This document shows, one piece after another, positions 1-10,977 of a DNA stretch of 64,000 nt (position 1 is its first letter; every line of letters begins with the position of its first letter). Location: assembly GCA_013396995.1 (NCBI GenBank), contig VWZP01006072.1:62001-126000 (forward strand). The letters are read 5' to 3'. Under the pieces are notes generated by a model. The model saw nothing but the letters and a program-made list of their open reading frames with translations, ran no database searches and was not told the origin of the DNA. A program made the translations under genes and the position numbers. The DNA is from Dicaeum eximium (Eukaryota > Chordata > Aves > Passeriformes > Dicaeidae).

Positions 1-746
1 GCTGAATTTAGTTTAGAGGAGCCACAGATCCTGGCCTGACTGTTTTTAATGCCTTTATCAGTAGATTGATGGGCATGCTCATCTGCCTTGCTCAGAACCA
101 AGCTGTTACCCAAGTACCCAAACACTGCTATCAGCTTTTGCCCACTAGACACTACTGAAGAAAGCATCCTTAAATCAACTGAAGACAAGACACTGTGGGA
201 TAAAAATATAAACTGGATGCCAACATACTGCACAGTGCTTATACAGATCAACACTAGACAACAGTGATCTCCAAGCAGCCTTCAAAAGAGGTAATATTTC
301 AATTTAGAGATCAGCATCCAGCTTCTAACCAAACATACTTCAAAATCACAGGCCATGTTACAAGATGAATGGTAACACTGTTCTGAAACTATTCTGAAGA
401 GATCTGTTTTCTGAAGTTGTAGTGTAAACATGTACTTAGCTACCTGCAGCTGCAGTGAAAAGAATGATTGTGTTCTCTATGATTCACAGTAATCAATATA
501 TGAAAACTAAATAAATGGAATTCTCACCAGAAGTGAGAGAAGATATGAGACAAGTATCAGATGCATAACAGCAGCAGCTTTCCAACAGGTACCTCCAGGA
601 CACACTGCAAGTGTTCTCATGTCGTGTACGGTGAGGGACACGCACGCTGCAGCCCCTGGGAACATTCAGCATTGTTAGCAGGAGGCACGTGTGCTCTGAT
701 GTGTCTGTGTCCAGCCCTGAGTGCAGCAACACACACGACTCAAGAG

Positions 747-806
747 CCACGTGTGCGCTCCTGCCAGGACAAACAGCCATGTGTGCACTCCTGCCAGGAC
801 AAACAG
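747..806. repeat. Two-copy 30-bp tandem duplication
   Basis: Copies at 747-776 and 777-806 are identical except for two transitions (CACGTGTGCG versus CATGTGTGCA near the start of each unit). Both contain CTCCTGCCAGGACAAACAG. The first copy holds a CACGTG E-box that is lost in the second. Because the unit is 30 bp, an open frame on the minus strand reads it as a 10-residue repeat; I regard that frame as spurious. Confidence 0.85.
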
Positions 807-3432
807 CCCCAGTAAGATCCATCGCACAGTAAAGAACTTCCTATATGGATCCAGGCTGTAGCATTACTGCTTTCATTGTTTCTTTTCACAAATACCAAGA
901 AAACAATGACACGTTTCTCAAAGTTTACCAGGAGAACATGTCATATTCCTGCTTCATGATCTGAAGATTAAGGATTTCAACTTTGGTTTGGATTTTGGTT
1001 TTTTTAAACTAGAAAGTCTTCATCTGTTTAACAAAATACTTATGAATATGAACTCAGGTGGTCCTGCTACCAATATCTCCTCTAGGACACTGGAGTAGAT
1101 GCTTTGCTAGATTAGATCATATATAACTCTGCATATTAAAAAGTAGATGGAAATACCAACTTACATTTATTTTAATAAGATTGTGTAATTTGAAGTTTAT
1201 AGAGCCATGCATAAACCATTTGTTATTCCACCTTTAACAAAATTGATCCATTAACTCTGACCATATTTTTAGTACATAGTTTGCTACAAAAGCATTACGA
1301 CACATTATGAATCATTCTGGCATTATGAGAGTTAATAGAATACTATATATTTTTCAGGATTATTAATATTTTGTGTCATTCAGTAAATTAAAAAATCAAG
1401 TTTAACTAAGGTTAAAAATATCTGATGATACAGTACATAGATGATTGTAAATGTGTATTAATGAAGCTTTACACAATTGACTGGATATCTTTTCGTTAAT
1501 CACTCACAAACCCATGCCAAACATATATCAAAGACTTCAGCTCCTTTTTCATCCAATCTTCCGACATTTCATTATTATGGTTACCTGATTAATGGATGCA
1601 ATAATATATGTGGCATGATATGATATGTTCACATTAAATTTTAATCAAATATTACTAAATTCAGAAAACATTAAGTAAATCATGACTGATGAGGCAATAT
1701 TGCTGTACTGTCGTATTGATGGTTAGAGAAACTCACTATGGAGTTACAGATTAAGGAGGAGAAGTAAATCTTATGAGGAAATAGAAGTATCTCAAGTTTA
1801 ACTAGTTGGTTCTTTTAAAATTGCCTTCCAGCCAAAGGCTGAATATTAGATCCATCAAAAGTATTCCAGTGTCTGTAACTGATATGAATGCTTTGTGTTG
1901 TTATACTGCAAGTCATCTCATTCTTTAAAAAGCATGGATTAACATATACTCTGCACAAGGCCCTTGAACAAAAGATGATGGCTTCTATAGGGAAAAGAGA
2001 CATTATTCCCCACTGCAGTTGGGAAAAATTAGCCCAGTTTATTTAAAACCTTGCTCTGACTTGAGCAGCAGGGTGTCAGGCACATGGAATGCACCTGGTC
2101 TGTTTGTTTTCACCTAAATTACACTTTTGTGGCTTTGCAGGAGGTGTGCAGAGACAGATGGGGGTTCATGGTCATAGCCTAGATCTACAAATGTAAGATG
2201 ATTTCAGTCTGCAACACCAGAGAATGTGCCTCTACTGCTGCAGATAGCAGCTTTGTTTTCAGCTTTATGCCAGTAGTTAACATCTTCATATGAAAATTTG
2301 GTACTTGCAGGTGGCCATAATTCTATATTGCACTTTTAACTGACAGACAGGAAATAAAGCACTGAACTGTCTTTTCACTGCTGTGTTTGAAGCTGAGAGA
2401 GACCTACATGTATTCATCTACTTACATTTCCCATTCTAGTAAAATTCCAGATGGGATCTGCTTATGTTGTCCCATGTCTGCCTTGAACATCCATGTCCCC
2501 ACTCCCAAAACAGAAAGATTCAACTTACGATTTTGAGCATTACTTTTTATAACAAACAAGTTATCTACCCAGAGTAAAACTCCATCTCATGAGAATTAGA
2601 TGACCTTTTAGAAGCTAAACAATGAATCTTAAAAACCAGTACTGGAAGAAGTACTGGCTAAAAGACTACAACAAAACATTTCAAGTATTAACCTGTCCTG
2701 AAAAAACTTACTCCAAAGAATTTAGAGCTCCTAGAAATAGATAGTCTGATGTGCTAATTCAAAACTTTCAGTATAATAATCTATGACTATTCTTGTGTAG
2801 AATTTCAGACCCATGGTACAGACTAAACAGGACTCTTACTTTATTTGTTTTTACCTGATATATAAAAATAAAAGGGAGACAGCTTTGTCATATTACCATC
2901 TTTTGGGTAGACTCTTATGCCAAGATATCAGATGTTGCTGGATCTAATTTTGGTTATGTGAAGTAGCATACAAGTCCTGCTTAACTGAATAATTAATTGT
3001 ATTTACAAATGAATGCATTGCATAGTACTTGCCACAAGACCTTTCCCTGGTCTTGTTCAAAACGCTGCTCATTTCTTCATGTCCCGGTCTCACTTTCAAT
3101 CCCTCTTCTTGTTTTGAAAGATTAGGAAGGGTGTAAGATTTCCTTGTATTATGTTTACCAGCATGGGAAATCTCAGTGCTACTGCACTGCAAAGAAATAC
3201 TACTCAATTCTACAGCTATAATCTGAATATTAAGAGCAATAAATATTTGACGTGCTTAGCTGGATTTTTTTTTTTTTTGACAACTTGCTTTTTGCTTGAA
3301 GTCATTCTGTATAAAGTATTTCAAAGAAAAGCATACAGATAATAAAGGCAGAAAAAGAAATTAAAATGCTTAGATGGATACAATGAAATTATACACCAAC
3401 CAACTGGGAAGAAGCACACAGCACTGATGTAT

Positions 3433-3458
3433 CTTGGTAGCTCAGCTGAGCTACCAAG
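3433..3458. repeat. 26-bp perfect palindrome
   Basis: The 13-nt left arm CTTGGTAGCTCAG is followed immediately by its exact reverse complement CTGAGCTACCAAG, with no spacer. It lies in AT-rich intergenic DNA with no gene nearby. The centre holds CAGCTG, an E-box. No function is inferred from the sequence alone. Confidence 0.95.
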
Positions 3459-6400
3459 GTTTATTATGGTTAGATGTATGGCACAAGCATTTCAGTTAAA
3501 CACCTTCTTGCTATAAAAGTGGGTTTGGAATTTTTAAAGTGTGACTAGCTCATAAAACCTAATGTGAACAGTTATGAGAATAATTAAAGCAATTCACTAA
3601 GTTATCTTCCTCCATATCCAGATAAGTTTTGTACAGTTACAAGATGAAAAAGCACAAAATTCCTGTGAGTGTTAAGGCCTAATAAAAATGGAAGAATACA
3701 TCCAAACCCACAGCTCTTACCTCAGGCAAACTCCCACTGGTGTTGGCACCTCATGCAATACAGAGAAGAGTGCAGACACTTCAAACAAAATTGCCTGGAA
3801 AGGTTTGATTCACTCTCACTTGATTAATTGAATGAGTATATATAAGTCAGTCTTGCAGCTCTTGCTTTTCTCAGGAATGGAAACACACCAGAAAAAATCA
3901 GGGGGTAACTCAAGGTTCTCAGTAAACTTTAGATCAGTGCATGATGTTATGGCTCAGGCTTTCAAAATTCTGCAGGCTTCCACTAGAATGCTAACAAGAT
4001 CCAGCATTTAATGACCCAACATAGCTTTGTAGTCTACAGGGTTGTGACAAGCACCAGACCTTTTGTCAGAAAGTCAACCTGAAATGGGCCTATTTCTTTG
4101 CATTATAGTCTCAGTGAGGAAAAACAAAAGAATCCAGAAATTTTTTGACTGAGCACTGTGCATATGTGATGTTCACTGTATGTTGAAAATGTATTAATTT
4201 CTAAGGGCAAGGAAAGCAATAATGTACTGTCCAGAGAAACACAGCTGTGGAGTTAGGCTTAGAGAGCCAGTTTAGAGAAAGAGAAACTGAACCAGTGTTA
4301 CTGATGCAAGAATACAACCTTCATATCCTTTAGCAAAGTAAAGCTGCTAAACAAACCTACTGTTGTCCAAGCTTTTTAAATCCCAGAAACCAAAGCTGAA
4401 AGGATCTTTTACATTTGTGGATCAGGCCAGCTGAGAGAAGCATTACTCAGCTGCTATGGCAGCCTTTGGGAAGGCAGTAACAGAAGCACGGATGCAGCAC
4501 AGGCCCTTTCAAAGATGAGCAGGAGTGGAGCAGCAGGTCTGAGCTGAGGAAATAGGGGCAGGCCTGTGGGTTACAGGTGACAGGGGATTTGTGGCAAGGG
4601 AGGGTGGTGGCTTTACAGAAGAGCTGTGCGAGAGAAGATCTATTAGGAAATGTTAGGAAGAGACCTGGGGCAATGAAGCATGTGTGAAAAACATGGAAAC
4701 CCTCACATTTTGACTTCTCATCACTTTCAGAGGGCCAGTTCTTTTTGCCCCCATTTTTGATGCCATAAATATATCAGCCCAACTCAATATAAAAAAGTCA
4801 GTATAACCACTGCTGATCACTATGCTCTCACAAAATACTGAAAACAGGAAGGTTGCTGCTCAGCTTAATACTGAGGGCTTATGAACAAAAAGACAAACCA
4901 TTTTCCTGGTATCTTGCACCTGGACAAAGTAATGCAAAGGAATACTGCTTAACCTTTCACCATTCCCACCAACTCCTTTCACTAAATTAGTTGTTCTGCG
5001 CAAAGAAATCACACTATAAATATAATTAGTTACTTGGAACCTGATCTAAAGCCTAATGAAATCAGCATAAGGCTTACAGAGAGAATGAGCTATAAAGAAA
5101 ATATTAGTTTGATTGCTGTGGGCAAAACTACTTTCAGATCTAAGCAGAGGATTTAACTATTTTATTCTGCAAGCAATGAGAAAATATCTTCTTGATTCTA
5201 AAACTAAAATAAGAGACCTAATTAATTCTAGAACACCACAGCCATATACATTACTTCTTAGTATGCATGAACCCAATAGTTTCTTTTTTAAACAGGAATA
5301 TTTAAGAGGCATTTAAATGGTTGTGGATCCTCATTTCAGTAAACATATGTGAAGGCATTCATTGTGTTTAAATATAATAAATACAGCTAAAATCATGCAT
5401 CTGGGTCAATCCTCTGCATGTAATCAGGATTATGAAAATTTAGTTTCTCTTATCTTTCTCAATAAATGGTCTATGTACAGACAACTGGAAATTTATTCAG
5501 ACGTGGTCTTGCTGTGTTCTTGTTTTTTAACTCGCCAGTTTTTTCCTCCCTGCAAATCTGACTGATTTCAAATTCTGTCAGTTGCTCTGGTAGCTAAGAA
5601 AAGTGCCAAACCGTGGTTGCTGATTTCTAAGTTGTGCTCAAGTTCTTTTGGAAGGAAAATTCTCATGCCAAGGCATTGTAATTGCAAGTTTTCAGCCCAT
5701 TTTAATGACTTGCTCTTTTGGCTATTACTGCTGACCACATGTAATTATAAAGGAAAAGGTCAGTGAGGACCTTGAGAAGGCAAAATCCAAACAGACACGA
5801 AGAAGTAAATGCAACTGGAAAAGATTTTGATTTAGTTTACCCCTTCTCCAAGATTTCAGAGTCCTGAACCTCCCAGCCCTCTGACTGAGGTTCCTTCAGG
5901 CCCAGCTGTCAAAGCCCTCCTTCACCCACTGCCTTGCCCACAGCTTCTCTCAGGCATTCCCCAGAGGCAGCCCAAAGAGACACAGCACATCCAGGGGGAA
6001 ATCCTAAAATCTGGTTATTCTGAAAAATCTGACAAAAGGAATGAGGCCCATCAGTTTGATGGCTCTGTACATGTGTGGTGGGAAAAAAATTGTCAGAGGC
6101 ATAGGGGAATCCCTTTTGTTTCAAAAGTGCTTCTTCAAAGAAACAGACATCCCTATCTCTCTTTGAGGAAGGCACTGTGTGGGAGGCTCTGTGGGCCCTC
6201 CTACAATGCCATGACTGAGAAGCCTGTCTTTAACTGGAGCTTCACTGAAAATGCACAGTCCAGATAAAATGCAAAGACACAAAGAGTAAATAAAGAAGTA
6301 GTCAATGCTAGGCAAAGTGTGGGCCGAGGAATTCTGCCTCCTAAGGAGGTGACAGTCAAATGAAGCTGGCTCATCATGTGTGTCAAAAGCAGCATCAGAC

Positions 6401-8698
6401 AGGTAAATAGCAATTCTACACTTCCCTCCTACTCTAAAATTCCACCCTTAAAACACAGGGTATTTTAGGAAGCTTCCTGCTGACAGGCACATCCTGCCCA
6501 GGATTACATTTTAATAGTTCTCCTTTTAGACAAACATTTAATTTATACTTACAGTCAACATGCTATTCCCATGCAGTCCCTCGGGAGGAGCAAAACATGC
6601 AAAACACAGAAAGGGTGGTAATGAAAAGGAATAATCAATCTGCATTCATTGATAAATTTGCAGATAATGTAGCAGAGTATTTACTATGATTCTGTTCCTT
6701 CCAGAGGGCAACTTTTTCATTCAAAAATTGTGACAATTCATTGTGACATTCAGCGCTCTGGGATCTTGGTATTTTGGACAAAAATCCACGAAATGCCCCA
6801 AGACTAAGTAAAACTTTCATATAAATTTAGAGTTTTTGAAGTAGCAATAACATCATTATATCACATTAAAGCTAATTTTACAAAGATGAGGTTACAGGTT
6901 TTACTTGCTTTCTGCAGCCACTTCAGGACATGGCAACATAATGCTTCTTGAAGGACCAGGGGACAATGATATTTTCATGTTGCTAAAACCAAAAAGTACT
7001 ACCTATCCACACACTGACTTGGCTCAACAACACAGCCCCTAAAACCTTTATTCTGTGGAGACAACAGTCTTTAATCCTTTAGCTCCCATTCCACAAGTGG
7101 TAAATTGGCCCAGCATCTTACTCCTTTTTCCATGGAAGATAATGTGTCTTGAAATGAACATTGACTGTCTCTTAAAACCTAATAAATTAAATTGTCTTTC
7201 CTCAGCCAGCAGGAGGAGTAATGGAAAGCATTTCTCAGAACTAGTTTGTTTGATTTCTACCAAAGGGTTTGACCTAATGATCTGTTTTAGCAAATTGGTA
7301 TGACTTAGGGATAACTGATAAGCACACAGCAAAAACCAGCTATGCAATTACCTGTCACAAGACAAATATTTTATGCAAAATTAAAAATTATGCACAAACA
7401 GATCAGGAATACAGTTTGAATAAATAAATTAATTAAAATCTTCAGTTCCATCACAAAATATGAAAAAAAAGTTAGTAAAGGGGTTAGAAAAAACAGCTTG
7501 ACAGTATGCAATTTAACTGCCAGGGTATTGAAAATCTCATCCTACATAGTATTTAACAAGATCATCAACATCTGCCTCTGGATTAATGCACTATGGAAAA
7601 GGATAGCTGAGTGTAAGATCTGATGTTTGGATGCAAGAAAATCAGTAAATTGTTACACATCAAATTCAGTACAACTTCATTAACAATTAGCACCAAGTTT
7701 TGTGCTCAAATGTAAAGATCTTTGGCTAACTTTTTGCTTTGTAGCACTACCAGAAGAGACAGGAAAAGGCGAAGCTGCAGAGAGCTAAGAATTAGAGAAG
7801 GGCTTGTCCTGTGAAGAGGTACAGTGACCAAGTGGGATAGTCAAAATGGGTACTACACTCCTACAGATAACAGCTAAATATTATTTTTTTCATGAGCGTG
7901 TGTCCGTGAGCTCAAAGGAAGGGAAACACAATGGTTCCGTACAATGAAACAATTCCATTTTATCGTCTCATGTCTGAGTCTAAGGGCTGACAGTGAAGTG
8001 CCAACTACCCTTTCTCCCTCACCTTTACAACTTTATGCCTTTAACAACTGATACAGGATACAATCTCCTATTCAATCACTGGGCTCTAGATCAAAACCCC
8101 TCTGAACTACACGGGATCTGACTTGCTGATACATAATGAAACCAAGTGATAGATAAATTCTTGCAAATGAAAACTGGAACTAGCAAGGTGTCTTTGGGAA
8201 GCTCCTTGCCAGAAGAGACTACCTTGTCCAACCACACGTTGGGAGGAAAGCTGCCCCCAGCACTCCCATGTGCTAGCAGAGCTGGTCCCTACACACAGGC
8301 ATAGCTGAGAGCTATGGCACATCAGGGCTCTCTCAGAGACCCACAGACACCACTCATGGCTGAGCATCGCAGCTACAAGGGGCACAAAGAGAACTCTGGG
8401 CTTCCTGTACTTGCTGCTAATTAGCTTTTTCCCTTCTTATCTTCTGGATGTCTCAGCTTCAGCCATAGCTTCTTTTCTCTCTCCCTTTTTTTTTTCCTTG
8501 CCTTCTTTCCCCTTTCAGACTATGACATGAACTCATGCCACCCTTTGCTCCACCTGACAAAGTTACACACAATCCCTCTATCACACTTTTCTTCTCTGGT
8601 CTTCACAAAGCACAAAGTTGTGTGCACCACAACTCCCACCATGTTCAGTGCCCTGTTTCACTGGTTCCTCTCAAGACAGTGTATTTTGAATAATTAAT

Positions 8699-8975
8699 CA
8701 CAGAATCACTGAGGCTGGAAAAGGTCAAGTCCAAGCATTAACCTAAAACTGCCAGGTTCAGCACTAAACCTTAAGTACCACATCTACAAGTTTTTTGAAT
8801 ACTTCCAGGGACTGCTATTCCATCATTGCCCTGGGCAGCTTGTACCAAATGCCTGACAACCCTTTCAGTGAAAAAATTTTTCCTAAAATCAAGTCTAAAC
8901 TTCCCAGGGTGCAATTTGAGGCCATTTCCTCTTATTCTATCACTTGTTACATGGGAGAATTGACACTACTGTGCT
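8699..8975 (-). mobile_element. CR1 retrotransposon fragment, 3' end
   Basis: Read on the minus strand this ends in the CR1 3' terminus (…GTGATTCTGTG) at 8699-8708. Going inward it holds the typical CR1 3' region in reverse: a 'cagggac…ggcattccatc' tract, 'gggcagcttgtaccaa', 'tcagtgaaaaaatttttcct' and 'gcaatttgaggccatttcct'. It is diverged and 5'-truncated, as most avian CR1 copies are. Similarity fades near 8975. Confidence 0.8.
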
Positions 8976-9864
8976 GTTATCACATACAGGGGGCTATGGC
9001 AATTTTAGTAACATTGCCATCATCACCTGTTTCCATGCACTCCAATTCCTGCAATGAAAAGCCATGAAGAGCCCTTGCACTTTTACTGCTTCATAACTCT
9101 CCTCAAGGAACTTTTCCCCACAGGAATCCCACTCACCCCTCATCACAGCCCTTGGTGTCATCCCTTAAGCCTCTACCTAGAACTTTTAAAGTGCTTTTTG
9201 AGCTCCCATGAGATAAAAGTGTTTATTAGCATTGCCTTTTTTATTACCTCACATTTTGCTCTATTCCCATCACTGAGCACCCTCCAGAAGAAAGAGCTAT
9301 CACAGCAACTTGAACTCAGAGAAAAATAGCAAGAATATAGCCAAAAGGTGAGCAAGATACTTCTCTTTTAAAAGCATTTCAATTGAACTCACTCAGTGCT
9401 GGTCTTCCTGCTAGTTTAAAGCTTCTGTGTGGCAGTGACTGGGTGCAGAGCTTTAGAGGTCTCAGACTGACAGTATAACAGCAGCTTCTGGTGTCCACAA
9501 GCATGCACAAATTTTACATGCCAGTTCCAGCCTTATATTGGCTTACAGCCATTATTTTGAATTATATCCTCCTGTCATTTATTAAAGACCTGGGAATGCT
9601 GACTTGACACAACTATTTCATACTCTTCAAGAGCCATGTCACTTATTCCTAGGCAAGGTTTTGACATTCCTATTTCCAGGTGTGTTTCTTTACATCCTCA
9701 CCATGCTGCACTGTCAAGGGCACTTATTTAACTGGTGTTGCACTAAGAACTTCTATGGGCCATGCTGGGAGCATTTTTCCTCACAGACACGCAGTTCTTC
9801 CCCTCAGCAAGCCCCAGCAGGCTCATTAGCAGTATTCCGTGCAGGAGGGCGGCCCAAGACAATA

Positions 9865-10190
9865 AATAATACCAATAATGAAGGCATTAAATAATACTGG
9901 ACCCAGTATCATATCTTGGGGTATGTCAGTAGTCACTGGACACCAGTGGGACTCCGCCACTGATCATAATGAAAGCAAGCCTCTGAGCCTGGCAGCTCAG
10001 CCAGTTTTCAGTCCATCTCTGTGTGAGTTTATATCTCAATCATACTTCATCACTCTCTATACAGTGATGTTATGGGAGATTGTCAAAAGCCATACTGAAG
10101 TTCAGATAAACATGCATATGTGGCCACAAACTGGGATTAGAAACCTCTCTGTAAGACTAATCATCCTTGCAGAACAACCATTAGTGGTGA
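9865..10190 (-). mobile_element. CR1 retrotransposon fragment, internal part
   Basis: Read in reverse, this resembles the CR1 segment upstream of the 3' end: 'ataatactggacccagtatc', 'actggacaccagtgggactccgcc', 'cagccagttttcagtccatctctg', then 'gagattgtcaaaagccatactgaagttcagataaacatgc', which corresponds to reverse transcriptase coding sequence. It has the same orientation as the 8.7-kb fragment, so both could derive from one element separated by about 900 bp of unrecognised sequence. The reading frame is broken by stops and indels. Confidence 0.7.
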
Positions 10191-10219
10191 AATACTTTAA
10201 ATGAAGATCATAAGCAGCA

Positions 10220-10592
10220 ATGCCCAAGGAGTGGCTGAGGTAATTTGGTTTGTTTAGCCAGCAGGAGACTGAGGGGAGCCCTCATTGCAGTCTGCAACAT
10301 CCTTATGGGAGGAAGCAGAGGAGCAGGCATTCACCTCTTCAGTCTCGTGATCACTGAGAAGGACTCGAGAAAACGGCACGAAGCTGAGTTAGGGGAGCTT
10401 TAGGAAAAGGTTCTTTCCGCAGAGGGTGGTCGGGCACTGAGCAGGCTCCCCGGGCCTGACAGAGCTCAAGGAGCACTCGGACAACGCCCTTGGGCACATG
10501 GTGCGATCCTCAGGGCGTCCTGCGCAGGGCCGGGAGCTGGGCTCCATCATCCTGATGGGTCCCTTCCAACTGAGCATATCCCACGAGTCTAA
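10220..10592 (+). mobile_element. CR1 retrotransposon, 3' end, next to the NRBF2 promoter
   Basis: This contains typical forward CR1 3' motifs: 'gagactgaggggagccctcattgcag', 'ggttctttccgcagagggtggtcgggcactg', 'gagcactcggacaacgcccttgggcacatgg' and 'gggtcccttccaactgagc'. The same subfamily occurs in NRBF2 intron 2 at about 20.64 kb. Its 3' end decays into 'tcccacgagtctaag' rather than a clean ATTCTGTG. It ends about 150 bp before the CpG island and about 360 bp before the NRBF2 start codon. Confidence 0.8.
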
Positions 10593-10947
10593 GATTTCCT
10601 TTTCTCTTCTTTTTTTTCTTCATCATTTTAGGGCTGAACTTCTCAGAAAAGCAAAGAAGGTGACGTTTTTCTTTACTTTTCTCCACCCTCGCTGGCTGGC
10701 ACACCCTCACGGGAACGAATCCCTCTCTACCCCCGATTTCCCCACAGCCACCGCTCTGCCCTCAGGGCGGGAGGCGCGCGCGGCGCCCGTTGCCCCGGCG
10801 ACGCGGCCCCGTAGTCTCGCGAGGCGGCGCCCGGCTCTCGCGGGCAGGGCGGAAGCGGCCGCCGTGTTTACAAGCCGCGCCGGGCCGGGCCGGGCCGGGG
10901 GCACCGGCGAGCGCCCCTCGCCCATGTGCCCGCAGCCCCCGCCGCCC

Positions 10948-10977
10948 ATGGAAGTGATGGAGGGGCCCCTCAACCTG
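10948..10977 (+). CDS. NRBF2: NRBF2 coding exon 1
   Basis: Ten codons (MEVMEGPLNL) ending at donor CTG|GTGAGC, phase 0. The ATG has G at +4 (CCCATGG). A second in-frame ATG at 10924 would add MCPQPPPP. Short first exon followed by a 9.5-kb intron. Confidence 0.95.

Larger units (their letters stand above)
1..8690. other. Intergenic AT-rich DNA upstream of NRBF2
   Basis: I see no supportable gene here. Open frames are short (under 110 codons), lack recognisable domains and show no flanking splice sites that would join them. The stretch holds a 30-bp tandem duplication at 747-806, two CACGTG E-boxes (686-691, 748-753) and a 26-bp perfect palindrome at 3433-3458. The part around 1140-1740 is very AT-rich and rich in TAAT cores, which could fit a conserved noncoding element but could equally be neutral sequence. 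In human the neighbour on this side is EGR2, whose long-range enhancers lie in this intergenic space; that is context, not evidence. Confidence 0.6.

Noticed and set aside
60..75. HOX/PBX-like AGATTGATGG at 63-72 as a sign of an EGR2 enhancer
   Set aside because: A single 10-bp motif in AT-rich DNA is expected by chance, and EGR2 is not in the window.
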